64,000 bases of DNA from Akkermansiaceae bacterium (GTDB taxonomy: Bacteria > Verrucomicrobiota > Verrucomicrobiia > Verrucomicrobiales > DEV007). Within the stretch, counting starts at the first letter, position 1; each line of letters opens with the position of its first letter. The position numbers were made by a program, and so were the translations under genes. Location of the stretch: positions 62,001-126,000 of the forward strand of contig JACKQE010000003.1 in NCBI GenBank assembly GCA_024233005.1, given 5' to 3'. Below are positions 26,706-35,828 of the stretch, piece by piece. The notes below the pieces were generated by a model. The model saw nothing but the letters and a program-made list of their open reading frames with translations, did no database searches and had not been told where the DNA came from.

Positions 26706-27890
26706 CTATTGGGGGCGGGGGGATTTGTTCCAATAGACGATCAGGTTCTTCGTGGCCCGCCCGGAGGCGATGATTTCAGGCCGTCCATCTCCGTCGAGAT
26801 CGGCAACCTTGAGATCCTCGCAGGCCATGGTGTTGTCGTCAATGGGATGGAATTTCCAGGCACCGTCGGCACCGCGTTGATAGAGCCGGATCCCGACCTT
26901 GCCCGAGGCGTCGGGCTTTCGCCAGCCCGCGACAATCTGCTCACGTCCAGTTCCGAGCAAATCGGCCACCGCGAGGGCATGACCGTCGACCAAGCCATCG
27001 GTCAGGAGCGTCCGGGTCCACTGCCCTGGATCCCCCACCTTTTCCTCGTAAAGCACCAGATCGGTGCCGTGCATGGGCTCGATCGCGGCAATGAATCCCG
27101 CCTTGGCGAGCCTGACTTCCCCTACGCCTTTGGTGGGTGGGTGGGAATTTTCTGGCCGGATGATGCGTCGGTCACCGGATCCGGCATCACTGACAGCACG
27201 GCGGACGATTCCTTCGGCCCCGCCGATGATCAGATCGCTGCCGGCATCGTCGAAATTGTGAGTTTGGTGCAGGGAGCGATCAATCACCTGAATGGTCCAT
27301 GCCGATGGATCATCCCACCGGTCGGGAGCCGGCGGCGTGTAGACGCTGACCTGAACCCCGTTCTCGCCGGCTCCGGACTTGTTGCCAATCCCGTGCAGAG
27401 GAAGCACCACGAGGTGGTTCTTTCCTTCCGCGTCGCGGACCCACCGCATCCGGTGGATAGTGGGATCGTGCGGCAGGGTCACGACCCGCCAGGGCCCCTC
27501 TCCCTTGCTGGGACGCATCAGAAAATGGACGGACCCGGACTGGCTTGCGTCGCTGGTTTCTCCGGGATTCCACTGGGCCCCCGCGGCAATCTCCACCGGA
27601 CCATCCCCGTCCAAATCCGCAACGGCGAGGCAGACATTGTCCCGCAGCGTCACATGATCGACGAGAACCCGGCGTTGCCAGTCGCCATTGCGATACCAGA
27701 CATACTGCGATTTGTCAGCGAGGAGGATGTCCTGTTTGCCATCCCCGTCGACATCCCCGATGGCCAGACCATAACCGATTTCGACTCCGGGATCGAGCGT
27801 CTGGGGTTCAAAGCGGGGCTCCCCTCCAAAAGCACCTGCCACGGAGAGGGACGACAGACCAAAGGCAATCAAACAGGAGCGGGGATTCAT
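26706..27890 (-). CDS. secreted FG-GAP/VCBS repeat protein
   Basis: The 394-residue protein has a signal peptide (residues 1-22 or so) and at least four FG-GAP/VCBS-like repeats with Asp-rich calcium-binding loops. Examples are AIGDVDGDGKQDIL near the start, AVADLDGDGPVEIA, AVADLLGTGREQIV and KVADLDGDGRPEII near the end. Such repeats fold into a beta-propeller. No catalytic domain is visible, so it may bind a partner or polysaccharide on the cell surface. PVC bacteria have many such proteins. The ATG at 27890 was chosen to give a compact signal peptide; a TTG at 27911 is less likely. Confidence 0.8.
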   Translation of the reverse strand: MNPRSCLIAFGLSSLSVAGAFGGEPRFEPQTLDPGVEIGYGLAIGDVDGDGKQDILLADKSQYVWYRNGDWQRRVLVDHVTLRDNVCLAVADLDGDGPVEIAAGAQWNPGETSDASQSGSVHFLMRPSKGEGPWRVVTLPHDPTIHRMRWVRDAEGKNHLVVLPLHGIGNKSGAGENGVQVSVYTPPAPDRWDDPSAWTIQVIDRSLHQTHNFDDAGSDLIIGGAEGIVRRAVSDAGSGDRRIIRPENSHPPTKGVGEVRLAKAGFIAAIEPMHGTDLVLYEEKVGDPGQWTRTLLTDGLVDGHALAVADLLGTGREQIVAGWRKPDASGKVGIRLYQRGADGAWKFHPIDDNTMACEDLKVADLDGDGRPEIIASGRATKNLIVYWNKSPRPQ

Positions 27891-28010
27891 GGAAGGGTTT
27901 ATAGCATCCAACGCCAGATCCGTCCAGAAACTGCTTTTCGCCTCACCTCCTTGAGCGCATCAACTGGCACCACAGAATGCCATCATGAAGCATCGAACCT
28001 CTCTCTCAGC

Positions 28011-28943
28011 CTATTTTTTCGTTTCGAGGTCATGCCGACGCAGCGATTCATCCCGTTGGAAAATCGGCCCTATTTCAACCAGACAGTTTTCTCCGTCGGC
28101 TTTGGCCCAAGCGCAATCGGGTGCGGCCGGCCCGGTTTCATGGGGATAAAATGCGGAAACCTTTTTTAGGGCCACTTTTTCGCCATTGAGGCGTGGCCAG
28201 CCGAAAGTCACGTTGACCTTGGGAATGGCGGAGCGCGGGATCTTCGAGGTGCTGTAAACCTCGACAAAGGCCGAGTGACGGGCCCAAAAAGTGAAGTCCG
28301 TGCCTTCGAAGCGGAGACTGCCGACCTCCTGCACCCTTGCCTCCGGATCCTTCACACTGCAAACGAACCACGTGGCCGGCCCACCCGCCACGTTTTCGGT
28401 GGCGCCTTTGAGGATGCGGTAGGTGTGGACCCCTTTCGACCATGCGAAAGGGCGCCGGACACTGGCGAACTCGCCTTCGTATCCGGCACTCTCAACCAGG
28501 CAATTTTGGCCGGCAGTCCGCACATGGTCGAGTCCGATCGGCGTGGTGTGATCACTGGACCAGCGCGAAAAGATCACACCTTTTCCCGGAAACACCCGCT
28601 CCCGGCTCTCCTTGCTGGGCCAGCCGTTGATATTGGTCTGCAGCCCCCCATAGAACTGCAGACCGTTGATCTTGGCGATGCCGCAGGGGGAGATGTAGAG
28701 ATTGTAGTCAGAGGAAATGTCCCGGTCGATCGAGACATCGATTTCCAGTGAAGTGAAGTGTTCCACGGGTTTGTCAAAGTCCCACCACAGGTTCACGAGG
28801 TGCCACGGATACTTCGGCAAGGTGACGCCGGCGGCCTTGGCCATCTCTTCCGGAGAGGGCTGCCGACAGGCATCCTCGGCGCACAGACGCACAGGCAGGA
28901 AGAGCAGCGCCGCGCCGATCACAACGGAAAAGGACAGCGTCAT
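28011..28943 (-). CDS. secreted hypothetical protein, possible DUF3472-like fold
   Basis: The 310-residue protein has a signal peptide (hydrophobic run to about residue 22, cut near LCAED) and two cysteines close to it. The rest is beta-rich, with patterns such as GLQTNINGWPSKESRERVF, GVIFSRWSSDH, GEFASVRRPFAWSKGVHTYR and WFVCSVKD. That order recalls DUF3472-type carbohydrate-associated beta-sandwich proteins, but the match is weak and I do not assign it firmly. It lies 109 bases downstream of the three-gene ExbB/ExbD-like operon on the same strand, so it could belong to that transcript or stand alone. Confidence 0.55.
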   Translation of the reverse strand: MTLSFSVVIGAALLFLPVRLCAEDACRQPSPEEMAKAAGVTLPKYPWHLVNLWWDFDKPVEHFTSLEIDVSIDRDISSDYNLYISPCGIAKINGLQFYGGLQTNINGWPSKESRERVFPGKGVIFSRWSSDHTTPIGLDHVRTAGQNCLVESAGYEGEFASVRRPFAWSKGVHTYRILKGATENVAGGPATWFVCSVKDPEARVQEVGSLRFEGTDFTFWARHSAFVEVYSTSKIPRSAIPKVNVTFGWPRLNGEKVALKKVSAFYPHETGPAAPDCAWAKADGENCLVEIGPIFQRDESLRRHDLETKK

Positions 28944-29052
28944 GGCGGGGAAATAGTTCAGTTCGGACGGATAGCCTGGAAGATCATCCCCGCCTTTCGG
29001 ATTCGGAAGCGGCCGTCATGACCGCGTTGCCAGGCGCCTCCAGGACACCTGA

Positions 29053-30732
29053 TTAGTCGAGGATCAGCCTCGTGCTGCCCGCAGGGGGAGCCGGCTTGGG
29101 TTTGGGTGCATTGGGGTCGGGTGGAGGAGCGGGCTGGGAGGGGGGATTGGAGGGGACAAAAATCCGGACGAAGGGGATCTCCGGAGGATGGGCATCGATC
29201 TGGACCTCGGCCTCACCTTTGGCCTCCCGGGCGGCGAGCGCGGCCTCAAAGACCTGTCGAACGGCAGGCTGGGTCGTCCGCACGATGAAGTCACGCCGCT
29301 GAGTCGTGAGATCGGTGATGAACTGCGTCCTTTTGGCAGGATCTTTGAGGTCCGCCGGAACGGATTTCTCCACATTTTGGGCAAATTCTTTGACCTCTTT
29401 GTCCAGGAGAGGGAGCAGCGCCGGGCCGGTCGTATCCCCTATCTTGGCATAATCGGCCAAGGGCAGGGCATCCATCCGGATTTTCACGGTAGTCCGCAAC
29501 GGAGAAGCTTTGGGCTCGATCCGGTCACCGGAAAAAGGAGTCCAACCGGCTGGAATATTGAAGGTTTCACTGACTTCCCGCGCATCCAAATAGGCCGGAA
29601 AACTGTCGGCATCGACATAATAAAAGAAGAAAACCCGCCGGGTCACCGAGGCTGCCTTGCAGGCTTTTTCAAACTCGGAATCCCGCTGTTTGATGGCCTC
29701 AACGCTCGAACCACCCTGTTCCTTAAACCCGATGGAGAGCTTCAACTTGTCGCCCGTACCGCTGCGGCTGACGTAGTATTTGAAATCTTTCGGCCCCAAT
29801 TTGCCATCGCCAAAAAAGGCCTGCACTTTCTTCAGATCGACGCGGAATTTGCAGACCGGAAACTCGTGTTTTTCCGTGTTCCCAAACAGCCGCGTGATCA
29901 TGTTCTTGGCTGGCAGCACCGTTCCTGCGGCGTCAAATTCGGTGATGCTCGCTCCGGACCAAGGCAGTTCCTTGGTGAGCCGGGAGTTTAATCGCACGTC
30001 TTCCGTGACCGGCAAAAACGCGGTCTTGGCGTCGTTCCGTTTTGTGGTCGCGAGGGAGAAAGTGTGAAACCCGAGCGCCGGATCAGTCTGGGCCAGCTTC
30101 GCGAAATTTTGATCAATCACCGCCTGGATGCCGAAGACATGATCATAGGGATCGCCGATGTAATAGATCCGCCCCCCCTTGCAAACGACATAATGGGCGG
30201 TGGCCTGTTCCGGAGCGATCCTGGGATTGGGCATTTTGACCACCTGGGCATCCGCAACTTCACGTTTGGGAGTCTGGTCCAAAGCCGCCTTGAGCTTGGC
30301 CAGTTCGTCGGCGATGGCCGTCAACTTGGCTTCTTCGGCCTTCTTTTTGGTCTCGGCTTCGTCAATACGCCGCTGCAATTCCGCCCGGTCCGAGATTTTC
30401 TGGGTCAGATCCTTGTTGTTTTTTTCGATCTCCTCGATCTGGAGAACGATATGGTTTTTGTCCTTGGTTTCCTCGGGAACTTTCTTGGTCAGGTCATCAT
30501 GCGTTTGTTGCAGAGTGGGCAGGTTTTTCCGGATCTCCGAAGCGGTGATCTTTTTCTCTTCGAGCTGCTCCTTGGTAACGACAGGAAGATTCTCGACGAT
30601 TTTCTTGACCGCGCTGGTGAGCCCCAAGCTGGTGATGACAAGAATGAGGAGCAGAATGCCGACCACGTTGGTCAGGGCATCCAGGAGGGAGTCCAGACTG
30701 CGTTCTTCTTCAGGTTTGACTCGGCGGCCCAT
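29053..30732 (-). CDS. ExbD/MotB-like protein with coiled coil, Asp-bearing helix
   Basis: The 559-residue protein has a single N-terminal membrane helix. The sequence SLDSLLDALTNVVGILLLIL resembles ExbD/TolR helices, with Asp18 at the position of the proton-binding aspartate. A coiled coil of about 120 residues follows (55-175, many KK, EE and heptad Leu). A beta-rich periplasmic part follows, with AHYVVCKGGRIYYIG and DPYDHVFGI. The C-terminus is Pro-rich. It is the third gene of the module whose first gene is an ExbB-like channel, with 30 bases to the preceding gene. No peptidoglycan-binding OmpA-like domain was recognised. The role is unknown. Confidence 0.7.
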   Translation of the reverse strand: MGRRVKPEEERSLDSLLDALTNVVGILLLILVITSLGLTSAVKKIVENLPVVTKEQLEEKKITASEIRKNLPTLQQTHDDLTKKVPEETKDKNHIVLQIEEIEKNNKDLTQKISDRAELQRRIDEAETKKKAEEAKLTAIADELAKLKAALDQTPKREVADAQVVKMPNPRIAPEQATAHYVVCKGGRIYYIGDPYDHVFGIQAVIDQNFAKLAQTDPALGFHTFSLATTKRNDAKTAFLPVTEDVRLNSRLTKELPWSGASITEFDAAGTVLPAKNMITRLFGNTEKHEFPVCKFRVDLKKVQAFFGDGKLGPKDFKYYVSRSGTGDKLKLSIGFKEQGGSSVEAIKQRDSEFEKACKAASVTRRVFFFYYVDADSFPAYLDAREVSETFNIPAGWTPFSGDRIEPKASPLRTTVKIRMDALPLADYAKIGDTTGPALLPLLDKEVKEFAQNVEKSVPADLKDPAKRTQFITDLTTQRRDFIVRTTQPAVRQVFEAALAAREAKGEAEVQIDAHPPEIPFVRIFVPSNPPSQPAPPPDPNAPKPKPAPPAGSTRLILD

Positions 30733-30762
30733 GGGGAGTGTTGCGCGGGAAAGAAGTGAAAA

Positions 30763-31593
30763 TCAGGGAGCGAGATACTGGGCAAAGATGCTCAGGTCCA
30801 CCTTGCCTTCCCCGGGGAGCGGCAATCTCCCGGGGATGATTTCGGTGCCGTTGGTGTTGTTGAAAGCGGCCACCGCTTGGGCGGCACGGTTCAAATTGGC
30901 GACGGCTCCGGCATTTCCACGGACCAGGAAGATCAACCGATTGGTTGGCTTGGAACCGATTTCCTTGAGCAGGTTGATGAACCCTTCATCCTGCATCAGC
31001 GAAGCCGAAGGGATGCTCACCGGAGCTTCCGTGAGACTCTTGTGAATGAGCACGGTTTTGTCGGCGATTTCGAGGAAATAGGGTCGGGTCCCGGAGCCGG
31101 AACCACTTGGGGTGACCCTGAGGGCCGGAGCATCGGCCGGCAATTTCCTGGCCGCGAGTTCCTTCTTGAGCAGTTCGATCTGGGCAAGGATATCCTTTTG
31201 ATCCTGCTCCAACTTTTTGTTGGTGTTGGTCAGAATGTTGAGCTTGGCCACCAGCTCGTCACGGGCCGCTTCCAGCTTCGTGGTGCTGTCGAGGAGGTTC
31301 TGCAGCATCTTGAGCTTTTCCTTGGTCTGAACGGTTTCTGTCCGGAGTTGGATGAGATTCTCGATAAGCTGCCGGAGCTGGTCGGCCTTGGCCTTGTCGT
31401 TCTCAATCTGCTTTTCCAGTTCGACATAAGCCTTGGCCATCTCAATTTCCTCGGGGACGCGACCTTCCCCCTTGTTCATTTGGATCAGGTTCAGGACCAC
31501 GATGATCATGGTGAGCGACCCGATCAAGGCGACCAGAATGCTGAGGAAGGGGAACAGGTTCTGGGACATCCCAGAATTTCTGTGCTTGGCCAT
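30763..31593 (-). CDS. ExbD/MotB-like protein without the helix aspartate
   Basis: The 276-residue protein has one N-terminal membrane helix (about 11-38, FPFLSILVALIGSLTMIIVV). It resembles the helix of ExbD/TolR-type partners but has no Asp or Glu inside it. A coiled coil (about 47-150) follows, then a C-terminal beta/alpha part with RPYFLEIADKTVLIHKSLTE and TNRLIFLVRGNAGAVANLNR. It lies between the ExbB-like gene (35 bases upstream) and the larger ExbD-like gene (30 bases downstream). The missing acidic residue suggests that it does not carry protons itself but completes the complex, which is an inference. Confidence 0.7.
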   Translation of the reverse strand: MAKHRNSGMSQNLFPFLSILVALIGSLTMIIVVLNLIQMNKGEGRVPEEIEMAKAYVELEKQIENDKAKADQLRQLIENLIQLRTETVQTKEKLKMLQNLLDSTTKLEAARDELVAKLNILTNTNKKLEQDQKDILAQIELLKKELAARKLPADAPALRVTPSGSGSGTRPYFLEIADKTVLIHKSLTEAPVSIPSASLMQDEGFINLLKEIGSKPTNRLIFLVRGNAGAVANLNRAAQAVAAFNNTNGTEIIPGRLPLPGEGKVDLSIFAQYLAP

Positions 31594-31628
31594 GAGGAAA
31601 AGAAAAGGGGATCAATCTGGAACCGTAC

Positions 31629-32984
31629 TCAGCCACGACTGAACCAGCCGCGTTTCTGAACGACGACCTGCTTTCCATTGAGTTCCTTGAGCACGTCGTT
31701 GAGATTGCGCAGTCCCTCGACCACGGTGGACTGAACACGGTCGGCGGAGGAAATCAGTTCCTTGTCGAGTCGCTTCTCAAAGAGTTGGGCCCGGTCACCC
31801 ACAGCGGCAAGTTGCTTCTCGATGAGGCCGGCCATTTTCTCGGCATTTTTCATCTGCGGTTCGAGCGATTTCGCCATGGCCTCGAATTTCAGCAGCATGT
31901 CGCGCTGCCCGTCGGCAATGGCGTCACCGAGCGCTTTCAGGAGACCGGAATTGGAATCGAGATTACTGGCTCCCGCGCCACCGTCATTGAGACGCTTCAG
32001 CAGGTTGTCATTGCAATACTGGTCAACCTCCGCCACCAAATCCTCCTCATCTCCCTGGAGGGAGTTTGCCGGAAAGGCCAGGATGATGCTGTAAACCAGA
32101 GCCAGGAGAGTGGTGTCGAAAGCAACCCCGAGGCTTTTCAAGACGCCCATGAGAGGCTCCATGAGAGCATCGACCCCGCCGCCACCACCGCCGCCGCTTT
32201 GGCCGAGCACCGCGCCGAAACCCATGATGGCGTTACCAATACCGACGACCGTTCCGATGAAGCCCATGATCGGGATCGCCCAGAGGAATAGTTTGACGAT
32301 GGAGTAGCTCCCGTTGGCTTTGGCGTAGTCGATGTCGGAGAGGGAAGTCACCATGCTGGTGGTCTCCGGGTTGCTCTGCCTCACATAGAAGTACTCCAAC
32401 GCCTTCCGGATCCGGTTGACGATGTAGGTGTTCCTCAAGGGCTTGGGGAAATGCATGACGTGGCTGTGGAACTCGGGGAGATTGCGCACCGTGATTTCCT
32501 CAGCCATGTCGGAAGGCAGGGCCTCAATGAGCATGGCACGGCGTTGCTTTCTCAAGTTGAGCCACTTCTGAAAGAGCAGGCCGGCGCACCAGAAAAACAG
32601 GAAAACGGTGACGTGTTGGGACCACCCGCGCTCCAGGAAGAGGCCGCGCAGGTAGTTGTCCTTGCTCATTGGGTACACCACAATGAATTGAACGAAGGTG
32701 GCGCCCGCTCCAATGGCCAGAGCAAGGAGCGGATTCACCCAGGAAGGATGGGGCAGACTTTTGCCGGTGTAGGACTCCAGTTCCGGCAGTTGCTCGTAAT
32801 AATCACCCACCATTTCTTCGGCCGAACTTTCCTGCTGAGGGTCCGTGCCATCCGGCGGGGGAAGCGCACTTTTTGTTTCGGGAATCTGAATGCGGGTGGC
32901 GCAGCCGGGGCATTTCACGGTTTTTCCAGCCAGATCGGATTCGGCCTGGAGATGAATGCCGCAGGAAGGACAGATGAATTTCAT
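31629..32984 (-). CDS. MotA/TolQ/ExbB-type proton channel with N-terminal zinc ribbon
   Basis: The 451-residue protein starts with a zinc ribbon (ICPSCGIHLQAE, VKCPGCATRIQIP, CxxC pairs near 4-30). About four membrane segments follow. The last two hold the TolQ/ExbB signature: AIPIMGFIGTVVGIGNAI and LGVAFDTTLLALVYSIILAF. A Gly-rich loop separates them. The C-terminal 90 residues form a coiled coil. Such channels use the proton gradient to move a partner protein. The partner candidates are the next two genes, 35 and 30 bases downstream. The ATG at 32984 was chosen because the zinc ribbon begins at residue 4. The cellular role is unknown. Confidence 0.8.
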   Translation of the reverse strand: MKFICPSCGIHLQAESDLAGKTVKCPGCATRIQIPETKSALPPPDGTDPQQESSAEEMVGDYYEQLPELESYTGKSLPHPSWVNPLLALAIGAGATFVQFIVVYPMSKDNYLRGLFLERGWSQHVTVFLFFWCAGLLFQKWLNLRKQRRAMLIEALPSDMAEEITVRNLPEFHSHVMHFPKPLRNTYIVNRIRKALEYFYVRQSNPETTSMVTSLSDIDYAKANGSYSIVKLFLWAIPIMGFIGTVVGIGNAIMGFGAVLGQSGGGGGGGVDALMEPLMGVLKSLGVAFDTTLLALVYSIILAFPANSLQGDEEDLVAEVDQYCNDNLLKRLNDGGAGASNLDSNSGLLKALGDAIADGQRDMLLKFEAMAKSLEPQMKNAEKMAGLIEKQLAAVGDRAQLFEKRLDKELISSADRVQSTVVEGLRNLNDVLKELNGKQVVVQKRGWFSRG

Positions 32985-33135
32985 CGTGAGGGATAAGTGA
33001 CTCGGGGAGTCTCGTGGGATGGGGTGGGATTGTAGCAGATGCGGCCGAGAAGCATTGCTTACCAGCACGCCGCCTGTGACATCGAAATAGCCCAAACCGG
33101 CACAAATGGCGAGCAGAAAGTCTCACCGGGTCCCT

Positions 33136-34470
33136 TTACTCGTGCCGCAAAGCCTCCACGGGATTGAGCCGGGCCGCCCTCAGAGCAGGGTAAATTCCGA
33201 AGACGATCCCCGTCAGGACGGAGATGCTGAAAGCGAGGACCGGCACCCACAGCCGGATGATGGTCAACATTTTGGCAAAGTGGGAGATCAGCTCCGGAAT
33301 GGCAAGCCCAAGGGCGACCCCGATGACCCCACCAGTGCCAGCCAGCAGGATGGTTTCGACGAGGAACTGGAGCACAATGTCCCGTTGCTTGGCGCCCAAG
33401 GCCCGCCGGATCCCAATCTCCCGCGTTCTTTCGGTGACCGTGGCAAGCATGATGTTCATGATCCCGATGCCCCCGACGAGGAGGGAAATCGCAGCGATGG
33501 AGCCCAGCACGATGTTGAAAATCTGCTTGGTTCTTTCGGCTCGGCGCAGCAGTTCCAGCGGCACGACGATGCGGTAGTCCTGATCCTGGTGGTTGGTCTC
33601 GAGAATGTGTTTGATCGCCGATGCCGCCGGCACCACCCGGTCAGTGGAATCGACTTTCACCGTGACTTCCGAAAACTCCACTTTTTCCGCCTCGAAGCTG
33701 CCGGACCGGTATTTGAAAATGACATCACCGAACCGGTCCTGCATGGTCGAGAGCGGCATGATCATCTCCATGCCGGTGTCACCCTCGGCTCCACTGGACC
33801 CGCTCCCGGCGCTTCCGGCTCCCGCATCCGATGGCCCGGAGGGGCGAGGTTCGAGAACCCCGATCACCCGGTAATACCCCTGACCCAGCCTTACGTCCTT
33901 CCCGAGAGGTGATTCGAGGGGAAACAACTTTTTGGCAAGGTCGGAGGTCAGCACGCAGACCGCAGCCCTGGTCTCCATTTCCACCGGAGTGAAAAACCGC
34001 CCAGCCAGCAGATTCCGGTTCCGCATTTGAGGATACCAAGAGACCGTGCCAAGCACGGCGGTGTCGACGCTGTTTGAAATGCGCCAGACGAAATCCTTCA
34101 ACGAGCGCCCGGGAACCAACACCTCAATGCCGGTCAGGGTACTCCGGATTTGCTCCAGATCCCGCATCGTAAGTCCATAGCTGAGAACCAGACTGCGTTG
34201 CTGCTCACCCGCCGTTTTTGAATTGGTCGGCTTGAGGCTTTGGAGAATGATGTTCTGGCTGCCGAGATTTTTGATTTGGTTTTGCGCTTCCTCGCTGGCC
34301 CCCTCTCCGATCGCCAGCATGGCGATCACGGAAGCCACCCCAAAGACAATGCCCAACGCCGTGAGGGCGGAACGAAGCTTGTGCATCCAAAGGCTCTTGA
34401 TGCCGAGGATGACGGTACGCTTCAGTCTCCAAGGAGATAGTCCGGAGACCAATGAAGCAGTCAAGGACAT
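33136..34470 (-). CDS. MacB-type ABC transporter permease
   Basis: MacB-type permeases (FtsX fold) have four membrane helices and a large periplasmic domain, and usually drive efflux or lipoprotein/peptide release by mechanotransmission. The 444-residue protein has an N-terminal helix in IKSLWMHKLRSALTALGIVFGVASVIAM. The periplasmic part runs to about 315, including a Gly/Ser/Ala-rich insert. The C-terminal triple helix includes GIGIMNIMLATVTERTREIG, RRALGAKQRD and a final PVEALRHE. No ATPase partner is next to it. It starts three bases after the AraC-family gene stop, implying a coupled unit. Confidence 0.88.
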   Translation of the reverse strand: MSLTASLVSGLSPWRLKRTVILGIKSLWMHKLRSALTALGIVFGVASVIAMLAIGEGASEEAQNQIKNLGSQNIILQSLKPTNSKTAGEQQRSLVLSYGLTMRDLEQIRSTLTGIEVLVPGRSLKDFVWRISNSVDTAVLGTVSWYPQMRNRNLLAGRFFTPVEMETRAAVCVLTSDLAKKLFPLESPLGKDVRLGQGYYRVIGVLEPRPSGPSDAGAGSAGSGSSGAEGDTGMEMIMPLSTMQDRFGDVIFKYRSGSFEAEKVEFSEVTVKVDSTDRVVPAASAIKHILETNHQDQDYRIVVPLELLRRAERTKQIFNIVLGSIAAISLLVGGIGIMNIMLATVTERTREIGIRRALGAKQRDIVLQFLVETILLAGTGGVIGVALGLAIPELISHFAKMLTIIRLWVPVLAFSISVLTGIVFGIYPALRAARLNPVEALRHE

Positions 34471-34473
34471 GGT

Positions 34474-35787
34474 TCAGCGCTTCTTCCTGTTCCTTGATGA
34501 AACCGCTTTTTCTTTCCCCAGAAGCTTGCCCACCATCTCCGTATTGGGAGGGATGGGCGAGGTCTGATCCCGGTCATCCTCATCCCCGCCGAGATTGATG
34601 GGCCCCGTAGGTTCATCGTCATCGAGGTCCGCATCGGTCTTTTCCGTATCGGTTTCCTCCGCATCGGTCTTTTCCGCGTCAGTTTCCTCCGCGTCAGTTT
34701 CCTCCGTGTCAGTTTCCTCCGTGTCAGTTTCCTCCGCGTCAAATGAACGATGGACCGGTGCGGGCACGGCTTCCTGCAACAGATCAGGCCATGCGGACGC
34801 CGAAACCTCGGTTTCCTCTGAATGCGGGGAGTCGTTATCGGGAACCTCCGGATCAGCCGCCGGAGCAGTCAATTCTTCCCGCACGATCCCGTATTTGAGC
34901 CGGTAATTGTTGGGGGGCATCTCGAAATAGCGCTGGAAGCTCTTCGAAAAATGGGCGGGATCGGTGAAGCCAAGGCGCTCCGCGATATCTTTTGCGGTAT
35001 CAGAACGCGTCAAGAGACGGAGGGCCGCGTGGTGGATGCGGCGGCGTTGTGCGTAATCGACCAATGTCACTCCGGTGGCCTTACGGAAAAGGCGCCCCAG
35101 ATGATCTTGGGACATGCCGGTGGCAGGTTCCAATTCCTTGAGCCGAAGACTCTCTCCCGAAAGCACGGCCCTCTCAATGAAATCGAGGGCAACGCGGATT
35201 TCATCACGCAGCACGATCCGGTTGCCACCGCGCATGTAGCGGTGGAATTCCTCCCCCAAAAGCAGCAGCAGCTTCAGCAAAGCCACCCGGGTAATTGGCT
35301 CGTGGTGGCGGTCCGACTTGAGCAACTCATGCAGGAGTTTCATTTCCCCCTCGATCAAATCCACCCAACTTTCCCGCAGGCTGAAAACAAAAAGGGTGGA
35401 TTCAGAAGGGTATTGGATCCAGGACTGGGCAAAAAAGAGACTGAACAAATCCGGCGAATCAATGATCGTCGAGTAATCGCTGGCAAACCATTCCGGGAGG
35501 AACCGCAGACGTTCCAGTTTTACCTCGACCGGATTTTTGATGGCATGGCGGTTCCCCGGATGGCAGACGATGATCCCACCGCGGCGCAAGGCCTGATTCC
35601 CGCCATCGATCTCGTGCAGCAGGGTCCCTTCTTTGACAAAGAAGACCTCCGTGTAGTTCCCGGGAGGAAATTCGTAGTCTTCCGTAAGTCGGAACTCCGT
35701 ATGTCGAACGGGCCACCTGCCAGAGTTGACAATTTGGTTCTCGGTTGTGCGTTTCTTGAAAATCCCCATTTTTCGGTGGCTTATCAT
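34474..35787 (-). CDS. AraC-family transcriptional regulator with acidic repeat tail
   Basis: The 437-residue protein has an N-terminal cupin-like sensing region (NYTEVFFVKEGTLLHEIDGG, GGIIVCHPGNRHAI). An AraC-type double helix-turn-helix domain (about 225-325) follows, with LRLKELEPATGMSQDHLGRL, FRKATGVTLVDYAQRRRIHH and DIAERLGFTDPAHFSKSF. After it comes an unusual tail: an acidic stretch of about 110 residues with tandem EETDT/EETDA-type repeats (349-386) and a basic end. Typical AraC proteins stop after the DNA-binding domain. It precedes the permease gene by three bases. ATGs at 35787 and 35769 are both plausible; the first was used. Confidence 0.85.
   Translation of the reverse strand: MISHRKMGIFKKRTTENQIVNSGRWPVRHTEFRLTEDYEFPPGNYTEVFFVKEGTLLHEIDGGNQALRRGGIIVCHPGNRHAIKNPVEVKLERLRFLPEWFASDYSTIIDSPDLFSLFFAQSWIQYPSESTLFVFSLRESWVDLIEGEMKLLHELLKSDRHHEPITRVALLKLLLLLGEEFHRYMRGGNRIVLRDEIRVALDFIERAVLSGESLRLKELEPATGMSQDHLGRLFRKATGVTLVDYAQRRRIHHAALRLLTRSDTAKDIAERLGFTDPAHFSKSFQRYFEMPPNNYRLKYGIVREELTAPAADPEVPDNDSPHSEETEVSASAWPDLLQEAVPAPVHRSFDAEETDTEETDTEETDAEETDAEKTDAEETDTEKTDADLDDDEPTGPINLGGDEDDRDQTSPIPPNTEMVGKLLGKEKAVSSRNRKKR
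34630..34741. repeat. 15-bp tandem repeat coding for the acidic tail
   Basis: About seven imperfect copies of a 15-base unit (such as GTTTCCTCCGTGTCA on the plus strand) lie in a row inside the AraC-family gene. They encode the pentapeptide EETD(T/A) and EKTDA variants. The unit is a multiple of three, so copy-number change would not shift the frame. Confidence 0.9.
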
Positions 35788-35828
35788 ACTCAGGGTGTCG
35801 GGGTTTCCAACTGATAAATTTCCCCGAC

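Noticed and set aside
29053..32984. Zorya-like anti-phage system
   Set aside because: The channel and coiled-coil partners recall ZorA/ZorB, but there is no OmpA-like domain, no ZorC, ZorD or ZorE gene, and no defence gene nearby.
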